Origin: Prevotella sp.
Lineage (GTDB): Bacteria > Bacteroidota > Bacteroidia > Bacteroidales > Bacteroidaceae
Direction of reading: 5' to 3'
DNA: 38,197 bases
Assembly: GCA_024690505.1 (NCBI GenBank)
Contig: JAILPA010000121.1
Span: 1-38,197 of the forward strand
Shown here: positions 6,136 to 14,012 of the stretch, piece after piece
Layout: each line of letters starts with the position of its first letter
Position numbering within the stretch: the first letter of the stretch is position 1
Position numbers and translations under genes: made by a program
Notes under the pieces: model-generated
The model's input: the letters and a program-made list of their open reading frames with translations, nothing else
Database searches by the model: none
Told to the model about the DNA's origin: nothing

Positions 6136-8910
6136 CTAACTGCGGCTTACCTGCAGTCCTGTGGTGGAGAGGGTCATATCGACGAATCGTGCATTGCCGT
6201 TGATGCGATTCTCGTTCAATATCTGACGAATGCGTGCCGCCGCCTGCGGGTCTTTGGCAACCATGTAAAGATAGCCTCCCCCTCCTGCTCCTGGCAGCTT
6301 ATAGCCCAAGCAGAGGTCGTCGACAAGAGTGGTGAGCTGCTGCACCGACGGAGGGTTGGTGCCGCTGTCGATTCGCTGGTTCTGCTCCCATGTGCGACGC
6401 ACCAGGAGTCCCGTCTGCCGGAAGTCCTGCCGCTGTATGGCTTCATACATATCGAGGGTATGCTCCTTCATCTGTCGGAGGATGAGCAGCTGGTCGTGCT
6501 GATTGAGGAACATGCGGCGCACTATCTCAGCCAATATGTGCTTGGCGGTGCGAGTGATACCTGTATAATAGAGCAGGTGACACTGCTGGTACTCAGGCTG
6601 TGTGTAGACATCTGTGGGCAGCCAGCGCACCAAGGGGTTTTGGGCGAATCCGCTCTGTGTCTGCAGCAGTTTCACGCCTCCCATAATACCACCGAACTGA
6701 TCCTGCCATCCACCGCCGGTGGTGAGCAGTTGCTCGAGCACCAGCGTGCGCAAGCCTATCGTGTTCTTGTCCCATGCCAAAGAGCAGAAATCGCCGACGG
6801 CTCCCAGCACCGTAGCAGCCAAGATGCTGCTCGTACCCAGTCCACTTCCTGCGGGAATGGCCGAGAGGAGTGTCAACTCGATTCCACAGCCAAAATCCTG
6901 TAGCTGAGCTTCCAACGAAGGATAATGATTGACCGAGAACTGCGGAGCGAAACCCGCGAGTGCCAGTGCTGCCTTGGGGATGGAGAAAGGCGATCCCACC
7001 TTATTATATTGTAACAGTTCATCGTAGCTACTGACCACCTCGGTGGCTCCCAGATCGATGCTCCGCAGGATGATGTGGGGCTTGGCTGAAGGCTTGACGT
7101 AAGCCTGAAGCGGCGGTTGTCCATTCAGTTCTATGGCAAGGTTCACCACGTTGCCACCCTCCAGTAGACAATAGGGCGGTGTATCGGTCCAACCGCCAGC
7201 TATATCGATGCGTACAGGGCTGCGACTCCATACTATCTGATCCCTGTGAACGGCCATACAGGGCGTCTGCCGCTGTTCAAGCACCTGAGCGGTAAGGCCC
7301 TTGCGCAACAGTCCGAAGGCCCCATCGCTGTCGCCTCGGAACATAGCATCGTGGATGCGCGTCATCAAGGGAGCATTCTCGCCGAGGGGTGGCGGCAGTG
7401 GGATGGCATTGTCAGCAAAACTGCGCGCTGCATCGTCGAGGTCGAGCTGATAGAACACGCTGTGCTCCCAGTTCTTGGCCATTGCCGGCCAGTTCTTGGA
7501 GCGGAAGCGTATGCGCTGTTCAAAGAGCCGCACCAGGTCAGCTTGGGCAGAAATCTGCTCAGCAGAGAGCATAGTGCCTGCTACAGGAGCAATTGAGCCA
7601 TTGACCTTCAGCTGTCCATCAGCGGAAGACGAAGTATCGGGGGCGCCATACGTCCTTTCCAGCAAGGGGCCTATCTCCTCCAGTTTCAGTACTGGGAACT
7701 GCGGGCGTTGCTGCTCTGCCCCGTCGAAGCGGTCGTCTATGCGGTATTGTCTCACCACATATTGGTTCTCGCCAATGGGCACGATGTCGAGGCATTGTCC
7801 AGGCTGAAGATGCACCTCCCAGTCATTCTCGGGCACACCCGTCACAATATTGTCGGACGTGAGTGTCCACCGTGGCCCTATGCAGCTGTTCTCTATCCAG
7901 ATGTTTCGGTTCTGGTCGGTGAAAGCGATGGCCGTCAATGCATTCTGCACGAATATTGAGGGATGGGGCTTGAGGTCGAGGTGCATGATGCGTCGCTGGT
8001 CGCTGACCACATTCTGCAGAGTCAAGGTCGAGGAGATCATCTCACGCGACGTACCGAAGTGATAGAACTCGCCACCTCCGAGCGGCACCACGGCCACACT
8101 GAGCTGATTCAGCTCTGGGTCAGCCAGCAGCGGGTCGGAGCCCAAAGTCTGTCCGAACTCGGAATAGAGATCATAGAACTTCAGCGCAGAAGAGTGAGGG
8201 TCGAGGGGCGAGAGATGACTCCGCTCCATCAGCAGGCGGACGGCCCGGTCGCTGAGCAGCCAGACGCCGATGTCGGTGAGATAGTAATGGTCATTCTGTA
8301 GCTGATGAAGCTGCTCCACACTCGGTTTCTGCAACATCTGCTTCAGCACCGACGGCGTGCGGCGGTCGGACACGAACACACCATGGTTTTTGGCAATCGA
8401 GGCATCGAGCCACAGGCCATAGCACACAACGTCGGCCTGGGGCACGGGCAGCAACGGCTGAGTGGCGCGTATGAGCACGTCACCGCTTACCACCATCGTG
8501 TTCAGCCCCTCGGGCGCCATCTCCATGATGCGTTCGTAGAGGGGCAACTGCAACGACAGCAGGTCTTGCGACAGGCGCTGTCCTCGTTCCCAACGGAACA
8601 CAGGGACGGGTGTCAGGATCTTACCCGAAGGGGCATACGATGGCAACCGCCGGCTTTGACCGCCAGCATGGAGCAGGATGCGTTTCTCTGTTGAGAGCCA
8701 ACTCTCAAAGCCAGGAGCAGCGGTCTGCGAGCTGAGGTAAGCCTGCCACAACAGCCATGCCGTGCCTGCACCGCTACCTATGCGTTGGCCATCGGGGTCA
8801 CAGGTACAGAAATACTCGTCGGGCGAAAGTCCTGTTATGCGATGAAACACCGTTTGACCATGTGCATCAGTCTGCACCAGGTTAGGAGGTAAGGAAAGCA
8901 GTTTCTTCAT
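6136..8910 (-). CDS. fkp: Bifunctional L-fucokinase / fucose-1-phosphate guanylyltransferase
   Basis: Converts L-fucose to fucose-1-phosphate and then to GDP-fucose, which is used to fucosylate capsule and surface glycoproteins in Bacteroidales. The 924-residue protein is close to the usual Fkp length. The N-terminal nucleotidyltransferase half starts with the loop HAGGQSRRLP (about residues 81-90). The C-terminal half is a GHMP kinase, with PVRIDIAGGWTDTPP (about 575), IPAGSGLGTSS (about 685) and LPGAGGGGYLY (about 875). I chose ATG 8910 (MKKLLSLPPN) because a strong promoter ends at 8933. The longer frame from 8967 starts upstream of that promoter. The adjacent ExbB gene is divergent. Confidence 0.96.
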   Translation of the reverse strand: MKKLLSLPPNLVQTDAHGQTVFHRITGLSPDEYFCTCDPDGQRIGSGAGTAWLLWQAYLSSQTAAPGFESWLSTEKRILLHAGGQSRRLPSYAPSGKILTPVPVFRWERGQRLSQDLLSLQLPLYERIMEMAPEGLNTMVVSGDVLIRATQPLLPVPQADVVCYGLWLDASIAKNHGVFVSDRRTPSVLKQMLQKPSVEQLHQLQNDHYYLTDIGVWLLSDRAVRLLMERSHLSPLDPHSSALKFYDLYSEFGQTLGSDPLLADPELNQLSVAVVPLGGGEFYHFGTSREMISSTLTLQNVVSDQRRIMHLDLKPHPSIFVQNALTAIAFTDQNRNIWIENSCIGPRWTLTSDNIVTGVPENDWEVHLQPGQCLDIVPIGENQYVVRQYRIDDRFDGAEQQRPQFPVLKLEEIGPLLERTYGAPDTSSSADGQLKVNGSIAPVAGTMLSAEQISAQADLVRLFEQRIRFRSKNWPAMAKNWEHSVFYQLDLDDAARSFADNAIPLPPPLGENAPLMTRIHDAMFRGDSDGAFGLLRKGLTAQVLEQRQTPCMAVHRDQIVWSRSPVRIDIAGGWTDTPPYCLLEGGNVVNLAIELNGQPPLQAYVKPSAKPHIILRSIDLGATEVVSSYDELLQYNKVGSPFSIPKAALALAGFAPQFSVNHYPSLEAQLQDFGCGIELTLLSAIPAGSGLGTSSILAATVLGAVGDFCSLAWDKNTIGLRTLVLEQLLTTGGGWQDQFGGIMGGVKLLQTQSGFAQNPLVRWLPTDVYTQPEYQQCHLLYYTGITRTAKHILAEIVRRMFLNQHDQLLILRQMKEHTLDMYEAIQRQDFRQTGLLVRRTWEQNQRIDSGTNPPSVQQLTTLVDDLCLGYKLPGAGGGGYLYMVAKDPQAAARIRQILNENRINGNARFVDMTLSTTGLQVSRS

Positions 8911-8932
8911 AAGTACAGTTGGAATTTGGCTG

Positions 8933-8964
8933 CAAATATACCACTTTTTCACGTAACGCGCAAA
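8933..8964 (-). promoter_or_regulatory. fkp promoter
   Basis: On the minus strand, TTTG (8964-8961), a 20-base spacer, then TATATTTG (8940-8933) give a perfect match to the Bacteroidetes consensus. The leader to ATG 8910 is short. The promoter is back to back with the exbB promoter, 16 bases apart. Confidence 0.8.
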
Positions 8965-8980
8965 CAAAGCGCCGTTAATG

Positions 8981-9012
8981 TTTGCTTGTTTGCCGAAAAA
9001 GCACTACCTTTG
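8981..9012 (+). promoter_or_regulatory. exbB cluster promoter
   Basis: TTTG (8981-8984), a 20-base spacer and TACCTTTG (9005-9012) match the consensus exactly. This supports ATG 9049 as the start, because the longer frame from 8926 begins upstream of the promoter. Confidence 0.8.
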
Positions 9013-9048
9013 CACGCACTAAACCATTTCACTAAGAAAAGAGAAGAC

Positions 9049-9990
9049 ATGAATTGCAAGTTGTTCATAAAGGGAAAAGTCTGTCTGCCGGCAGCCATCA
9101 TCCTGGCTGCGGCACTGCTGACATTTCCGCTGTCGGCAGGCGCCCAAGAACCTGCCGAAGCCGCTGTTCCCACCGCTCCTGCCTCCCAGCCCATACTGAA
9201 TGTCGACACGGGACAAGCCGGTGACCTGTCCGATGACCCATCGGTAGAGGAACTCATCGGCGAAGAGGATATGGCCGCCATGCGGGACAGTCAGGCCGCC
9301 ATTCAGCAAAGCACGGGCGGCATGAGCTTCCACGAACAACTGAAGTCAAAATTCGTTGAGGGCTCGGCTGGTTTCATGTCGTTGGTAGCCCTAGCCCTGG
9401 TGCTGGGCCTTGCCTTCTGCATAGAGCGTATCATCTACCTGACGCTGAGCGAGATCAACGCCAAGAAGCTGATGCGCGACATCGACCAGCTAGTAGAGCG
9501 AGACGACGTGGAGGGCGCTAAGACGCTGTGCCGCAACACCCGCGGCCCCGTGGCCAGCATCTGCTATCAGGGCTTGATGCACGCCCACGAAGACATGGAC
9601 ACCGTGGAGCGCAGCATTGTGAGCTACGGTGCGGTGCAGTCGGGAAATCTGGAAAAGGGTTGCTCATGGATACGCCTGTTCATCGCCATGGCGCCCTCGC
9701 TGGGCTTTTTAGGAACAGTCATCGGCATGGTGATGTCGTTCGACCAGATACAGGAGGCAGGCGACATCAGTCCCACCATCGTGGCCTCGGGCATGAAGGT
9801 GGCCCTCATCACCACCATCTTCGGCATCATTGTGGCCCTTATCCTGCAAGTGTTCTACAACTTCATCCTGTCGAAGATAGAACACCTGACATCGCAGATG
9901 GAGGAGAGCGCCATCACCCTGCTCGACATTATTATGAAGCAAAAGCTGCGCCACCAGTCAGGAACCGGCACGGCACAAATGAAGGCATAA
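9049..9990 (+). CDS. exbB: MotA/TolQ/ExbB proton channel protein (313 aa)
   Basis: Inner-membrane proton channel subunit that, with ExbD and a TonB-type protein, energises outer-membrane import or envelope functions. The protein starts with a cleavable signal peptide (ending PLSAGAQ) and a Pro/Ala-rich, then acidic, periplasmic region to about residue 95. Three membrane segments follow (near 106-125, 210-235 and 250-275). The conserved family stretch SLGFLGTVIGMVMSFDQIQ lies in the second one. The N-terminal extension is usual for Bacteroidetes ExbB/MotA-like proteins. It heads a cluster with a small membrane protein and two ExbD proteins. Which receptor or motor it serves cannot be read from the sequence. 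Confidence 0.93.
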   Translation: MNCKLFIKGKVCLPAAIILAAALLTFPLSAGAQEPAEAAVPTAPASQPILNVDTGQAGDLSDDPSVEELIGEEDMAAMRDSQAAIQQSTGGMSFHEQLKSKFVEGSAGFMSLVALALVLGLAFCIERIIYLTLSEINAKKLMRDIDQLVERDDVEGAKTLCRNTRGPVASICYQGLMHAHEDMDTVERSIVSYGAVQSGNLEKGCSWIRLFIAMAPSLGFLGTVIGMVMSFDQIQEAGDISPTIVASGMKVALITTIFGIIVALILQVFYNFILSKIEHLTSQMEESAITLLDIIMKQKLRHQSGTGTAQMKA

Positions 9991-10009
9991 GTCTTAATGT
10001 CACGTTGCT

Positions 10010-10384
10010 ATGATTGACTACGAATCGCCCTTGTTTATCAGCATACAGCTTTACGCCATGTACGCCCTTCTGCTTGCAGCCGCAGGACTGACGGTGTGGT
10101 CGCTGGTGCGTAGTGCCCGGATGCTTGGTGGCAGCCGTCAGACCGACAACGGCATTCCTGTTCGCCGCATTGCCTGGCTGTCGGTGCTGCTGCTTGTGCT
10201 GACGCTGCTTCTCACATGGTTGCTGGCCGACACGACGCCACTCACCATCAACAGTAAGACCTATGCCGACGTATTCTGGCTGCGAGTCAGCGACATGCTC
10301 ATCAATACCTCGCTGATACTCATCATCGTGGCTGCCGCTGGCACCGTATGGGGTGTCGTCCGGTCACGTATTATCCGTTCATAG
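10010..10384 (+). CDS. Small two- or three-helix membrane protein in the ExbB/ExbD cluster
   Basis: This 124-residue protein starts 19 bases after exbB. Hydrophobic segments are seen at about residues 14-32, 54-72 and 96-116. There is no signal peptide and no recognised domain. The conserved placement between exbB and exbD in Bacteroidales suggests an accessory subunit of the proton-channel complex, but that is inference from context. Its last 37 bases overlap the longest possible reading frame of the following exbD gene. Confidence 0.8.
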   Translation: MIDYESPLFISIQLYAMYALLLAAAGLTVWSLVRSARMLGGSRQTDNGIPVRRIAWLSVLLLVLTLLLTWLLADTTPLTINSKTYADVFWLRVSDMLINTSLILIIVAAAGTVWGVVRSRIIRS

Positions 10385-11037
10385 TTCCCCCACCTATAAC
10401 CCCCACTCCCTTGGCCCTCTTCAAACATCATAGGAAAGAAGTACCGGTGCTAAACACCACATCGACAGCCGACATCTCGTTCATGCTGCTGATCTTCTTC
10501 CTCGTCACCTCGTCGATGGATACCGACAAGGGTCTGACGCGCCAGTTGCCGCCCCCCGACGACACGACCGAGATGGAAGACCGCCATATCAAGGAACGCA
10601 ACGTTCTGGCACTGCGCATTGATGCCGCCGGACAGATGAGCTGTAACGGCGATTCCATTACGCGCGACGAACTGACCCGCCGCGTTGAGGAGTTCGTGGC
10701 CAACCGCAACGATGACCCCACGCTGCCCGAGAAGAGCCGACGCGAGGTGCACCTATTGGGCTTGTGCCACGTGAGCGACCGTCATGTCATCACCATCGAG
10801 ACCCATGCCAACACGCCCTATGAGTCCTATTTCGACATGCAGGACGCCATTGTTCGCGGCTACAACAACCTGCGCAACGAACTGGCCCAACAGCGGTTCC
10901 GCCACAGCTTTGCCCAGTGCTCGCCCGAGGAGCGTGCCTCCATTACCCTTGTCTACCCTCAGCGCATCAGCGAGAAGCAACCCACTACCGATGCTGAAGC
11001 CAATGGAGCCACCATGCAGGAAGGAGGTAGCCTATGA
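10348..11037 (+). CDS. exbD: ExbD/TolR-family biopolymer transport protein
   Basis: Periplasm-facing partner of the ExbB channel. The conserved core VLNTTSTADISFMLLIFFLV holds the single membrane helix and the Asp that relays protons (STADISF). A periplasmic domain of about 150 residues follows. The start is uncertain. ATG 10348 overlaps the previous gene by 37 bases and adds the unusual Pro-rich MGCRPVTYYPFIVPPPITPTP. ExbD proteins usually begin only a few residues before the LNTTSTADI motif, so an in-frame TTG at 10411 (ALFKHHRKEVPVLN) may be the true start. No ribosome site decides between them. The stop codon overlaps the next start (ATGA). Confidence 0.9.
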   Translation: MGCRPVTYYPFIVPPPITPTPLALFKHHRKEVPVLNTTSTADISFMLLIFFLVTSSMDTDKGLTRQLPPPDDTTEMEDRHIKERNVLALRIDAAGQMSCNGDSITRDELTRRVEEFVANRNDDPTLPEKSRREVHLLGLCHVSDRHVITIETHANTPYESYFDMQDAIVRGYNNLRNELAQQRFRHSFAQCSPEERASITLVYPQRISEKQPTTDAEANGATMQEGGSL

Positions 11038-11504
11038 ACCGCCATTACTTCCACCGCCGCCATGATGACGAGCTCGGTGTGCCGGCACTGAACACATCGT
11101 CGCTTCCCGACCTCATCTTCACCGTGCTCTTCTTCTTTATGATTGTCACCCACATGCGCGATGTGCAGTTGCAGGTGCGCTACGAGGTGCCACAGGGCAC
11201 GGAGCTGACAAAGCTAGTGCATAAGTCGGCCGTGAGCTACATCTACGTGGGGCGTGCCCATTCCGGCGACAGCGCCTTTACCATTCAGCTAAACGACAAG
11301 TTGGCCACCGTCGACGAGATACGAGCATACATCGACGAAGAGCGTAGTCTCATGTCGCCTGAAGACCAGGCACGCATGACGGTGAGCATCAAAGCCGACC
11401 GCGACGTGCCCATGAGCGTCATCGCCGACATCAAGCGGGCGCTACAGAAGTCGTATGCCCTGAAGATCAACTACTCGGCAACGGAAAAGCCCAAGAAGAG
11501 ATAA
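11034..11504 (+). CDS. exbD: Second ExbD/TolR-family protein (156 aa)
   Basis: A shorter ExbD paralogue, coupled to the preceding gene by a 4-base ATGA overlap. The core LGVPALNTSSLPDLIFTVLF carries the membrane helix, with Asp in the usual place (SLPDLIF). The periplasmic domain ends in IKRALQKSYALKINYSATEK. Paired ExbD proteins after one ExbB are common in Bacteroidetes and probably assemble in the same complex. The Lrp-family gene follows after 28 bases and may share the transcript. Confidence 0.93.
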   Translation: MNRHYFHRRHDDELGVPALNTSSLPDLIFTVLFFFMIVTHMRDVQLQVRYEVPQGTELTKLVHKSAVSYIYVGRAHSGDSAFTIQLNDKLATVDEIRAYIDEERSLMSPEDQARMTVSIKADRDVPMSVIADIKRALQKSYALKINYSATEKPKKR

Positions 11505-11532
11505 GAGACAACTACATATACCTAACTACAAG

Positions 11533-12024
11533 ATGGCAAATACAAAACTCGACCAGCTCGACAAGCAAATTCTGAAACTGATTTCCGACGATGCCCGCGT
11601 GCCTTTCCTTGAGGTAGCCCGCATGTGCAACGTCAGTGGCGCTGCCATTCACCAGCGCATCCAAAAGCTCACGAACATGGGCATACTGAAAGGCTCGAAG
11701 TTTATCATTGACCCTGAGAAGATTGGCTACGAGACCTGTGCCTACATTGGTCTGAACCTGAAGAACCCCGAAACATTCGATGGCGTGGTAGAGCAACTTC
11801 GCAACATTCCCGAAGTGGTGGAATGTCACTACACCACAGGCGACTACGACCTCTTCATCAAGATCTACGCCCGCAACAACCATCATCTGCTCGACATTAT
11901 CCACGACCAGTTGCAGCCCTTAGGCCTTGCCCGCAGCGAGAGCATCATCTCGTTCCACTCGGCCATTGAGCGTACGCTGCCCATTGCCGACCTGATCAAC
12001 GAGAGCGAGGCTTTGGAGGGCTAA
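11533..12024 (+). CDS. Lrp/AsnC-family transcriptional regulator (163 aa)
   Basis: DNA-binding regulator that usually responds to amino acids. The N-terminal winged helix-turn-helix is seen at residues about 4-60 (LDQLDKQILKLISDDARVPF, then VSGAAIHQRIQKL). The RAM ligand-binding domain follows at about 65-150, with VECHYTTGDYDLFIKIYARN. The length is normal for the family. The first bases after the exbD gene hold no strong promoter, so it may be read through from it. Its last 29 bases overlap the end of the convergent dihydrofolate reductase gene. The ligand and targets are unknown. Confidence 0.93.
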   Translation: MANTKLDQLDKQILKLISDDARVPFLEVARMCNVSGAAIHQRIQKLTNMGILKGSKFIIDPEKIGYETCAYIGLNLKNPETFDGVVEQLRNIPEVVECHYTTGDYDLFIKIYARNNHHLLDIIHDQLQPLGLARSESIISFHSAIERTLPIADLINESEALEG

Positions 12025-12514
12025 GCCGCTTTTCCCGGCGCGTATATTCCACGAAGTCATAGTCGTGAGCATGGCGCTCATCAGCGCAGTGATGCTCACG
12101 CCATACCTCGTGCCACTCTTCGTGGTATTCGGGGAAGAAGGTGTCGGCCTCGGCCGGGGTGTCGTCCACTTCGGTCAGGTACAGTCTGTCAGCCACGTCC
12201 ATGAGGTGGGAGTATAGGCTTGCACCACCGATGATGAAGATTTCCTCGTCGGGACTGCAGGTGACGATGAACTCGTCCCAACAGCCAAAGCACTCACACC
12301 CTGGCAGCTGTTGTACTGTTTTGGTCAGCACGCAGTTGCGGCGGTTGGGCAGTGCTCCCTTTGGCAAGCTTTCAAACGTTCGCCGGCCCATGAGAATGGT
12401 GTTTCCCGTTGTCAACAGGCGAAACCGCTTCATGTCGTTCGGTAGCCAGTAAATCAGTTCGTTCCTAAAGCCGATGGCCCTGTTGTTGGCCACGGCGGCA
12501 ATCATGCTGACCAT
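11996..12514 (-). CDS. folA: Dihydrofolate reductase
   Basis: Reduces dihydrofolate to tetrahydrofolate with NADPH, for thymidylate, purine and Met synthesis. Chosen start ATG 12514 gives 172 residues beginning MVSMIAAVANNRAIGFRNEL, matching the usual FolA N-terminus. The frame is open further upstream to 12595, but that part has no family similarity and would overlap the CapA gene. Key motifs are WLPNDMKRF (catalytic acidic residue), MGRRTFESLP (NADPH binding) and IIGGASLY. The C-terminal tail TRREKRLSPPKPRSR is basic and falls in the segment that overlaps the convergent Lrp gene by 29 bases. Confidence 0.95.
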   Translation of the reverse strand: MVSMIAAVANNRAIGFRNELIYWLPNDMKRFRLLTTGNTILMGRRTFESLPKGALPNRRNCVLTKTVQQLPGCECFGCWDEFIVTCSPDEEIFIIGGASLYSHLMDVADRLYLTEVDDTPAEADTFFPEYHEEWHEVWREHHCADERHAHDYDFVEYTRREKRLSPPKPRSR

Positions 12515-12584
12515 TTGTTCAACTGTTGATGTGTTGTGACAATGTGAAACCATGTGCGCGGAGGTTGGGACATTCAGTCTCTCC

Positions 12585-13748
12585 CTACCACTCACTGGTC
12601 ATTTCCTTGATATTGCCCACGTTGTGTTTCTCCATGAGCCGTCGCATGGAGGTGCGTATGGCATTGCGCAGTCTCTGCTCAATGGCGGTCAGACCTTCGT
12701 CTGGCTCATCGATGGGCAGTATGCGGTAGTTGTGCTTATGGCCGTTGTCGGCGGGCCGGCTCACCCAGTAGAGCGTGTAGCCGCAGTCGCTGAGCCGTGT
12801 GGTGCCGCCACCCTTCTTCGTTAGTTCCATGTGTACCATGTAGCCGCCATAGGTGTTGGGCTTCGACTGGTTACTGATGACATTGCCCATCGACCACGCC
12901 ACCAGATGACAACTGTCGGGACTCAGTTCCAGTGGCTGTGCCACGTGGGGATGTCCGCCAATGACATGGTCTACCCCCTTGTCCATGAGCCACCGGGCCA
13001 GCTCACGCTGCTGCTTTGAGGGCACCGTCTGGTATTCTATGCCCCAGTGTGGCAAGGCTATGATGACGTCGGGCATCATGGTGTGAGCCCGTTCTATGTC
13101 AGCAGCTATCTGTGCGGTGTCGATGAGGTTCACCACGTTAGGCTTCTGCACGGGGATGCCGTTGGTGTCGTACGTGAAGTTGAGCAGCACCACGCGGATG
13201 CCGTTCTGCTCGAGCAGGAAGGGATAGCACTGGCGGCGCTCCTCCTGGTCGACATAGGTTCCCAGGTGGGGCACGCCCACGGAGTCCATCATGGCGATGG
13301 TGCGCTCCAGGCCTGCCTTGTGGCTGTCCACACAGTGGTTGTTGGCAGTGAGCAGGACGTCGAACCCAGCATCGACCACCGCGTGGAGGTACTCATCGGG
13401 GGCACGAAACTGAGGATAGCCCGTATAGGGCCGCCCGCCCAGCGTCACCTCGAAGTTGGCAATGGCCACGTCGGCACTGTCAATCACCTTCTTCACGCGT
13501 GCAAAACACTCATCGTAATTGTATGAGCCGTCAGCCTGCAGCGCTGCCTTGATCTGCGGGCCATGCTGCATGAGGTCGCCTGCGAAGAGCAGAGTCAGCC
13601 GATGTTCTTCCTGAGACTCATTCTGTGTTGTAGCCGTGGCTACATCAAATGCTCTTGCGGCATTGCCCTTGCTGCAGCTTGCAAGGGTCATCAAAGTCAA
13701 TGCTGCAAGCAGCCATGCGCCGATTCTTCGTTTGTTCATCTTCATCAT
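12585..13748 (-). CDS. CapA-type metallophosphatase-fold lipoprotein (387 aa)
   Basis: Belongs to the CapA / PGA_cap family, which has a calcineurin-like phosphoesterase fold. Motifs seen are LLFAGDLMQHGPQ, ANFEVTLGGRPY, LLTANNHCVD, VIIALPHWGIEY and HVIGGHPHV, with the metal-binding Asp, Asn and His residues in order. A lipoprotein signal peptide is present (LAALTLMTLASC, lipobox Cys), so it is probably membrane-anchored outside the cytoplasm. The start lies in the MMKM cluster at 13748-13739. A frame beginning at 13817 starts upstream of a consensus promoter and is rejected. Some relatives are involved in poly-gamma-glutamate capsule, but no capB or capC neighbours are present, so that role is not supported here. 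Confidence 0.92.
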   Translation of the reverse strand: MMKMNKRRIGAWLLAALTLMTLASCSKGNAARAFDVATATTQNESQEEHRLTLLFAGDLMQHGPQIKAALQADGSYNYDECFARVKKVIDSADVAIANFEVTLGGRPYTGYPQFRAPDEYLHAVVDAGFDVLLTANNHCVDSHKAGLERTIAMMDSVGVPHLGTYVDQEERRQCYPFLLEQNGIRVVLLNFTYDTNGIPVQKPNVVNLIDTAQIAADIERAHTMMPDVIIALPHWGIEYQTVPSKQQRELARWLMDKGVDHVIGGHPHVAQPLELSPDSCHLVAWSMGNVISNQSKPNTYGGYMVHMELTKKGGGTTRLSDCGYTLYWVSRPADNGHKHNYRILPIDEPDEGLTAIEQRLRNAIRTSMRRLMEKHNVGNIKEMTSEW

Positions 13749-13786
13749 CCGTCGTCTTTTCGTGGTTTCTACGTAAAAATGCGGTG

Positions 13787-13818
13787 CAAAGGTACGAATT
13801 CTTTCAGAGATAGCCAAA
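13787..13818 (-). promoter_or_regulatory. Promoter of the CapA-type gene
   Basis: On the minus strand, TTTG (13818-13815), a 20-base spacer and TACCTTTG (13794-13787) match the consensus exactly. This places the translation start downstream, in the 13748-13739 ATG cluster. Confidence 0.78.
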
Positions 13819-13949
13819 CGTTCATGCCGATTTCCTGCGAAAAAATCTTGTTATCTCAAGGTCACTCATCGAGGGTAAAATGCAAACGTTTACACGGCAT
13901 AGGGTGACTATTTAGGGTGAAGAGTAAAGGCTGATACGAGGAAAATACG

Positions 13950-13957
13950 TAACTTTG
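13950..13957 (+). promoter_or_regulatory. -7 box upstream of malQ
   Basis: TAACTTTG lies 55 bases before ATG 14013. The expected TTTG 20 bases upstream is missing (AAAG instead), so the -33 element is weak. Confidence 0.5.
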
Positions 13958-14012
13958 GCATCAAATAGTAGAAAAGCCCGATATAATCAGAACTAAAAAC
14001 AACAATAAAACT

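Noticed and set aside
12585..13748. Poly-gamma-glutamate capsule locus, from the CapA-type protein
   Set aside because: No capB, capC or other capsule genes are adjacent; a lone CapA-fold lipoprotein does not support it.
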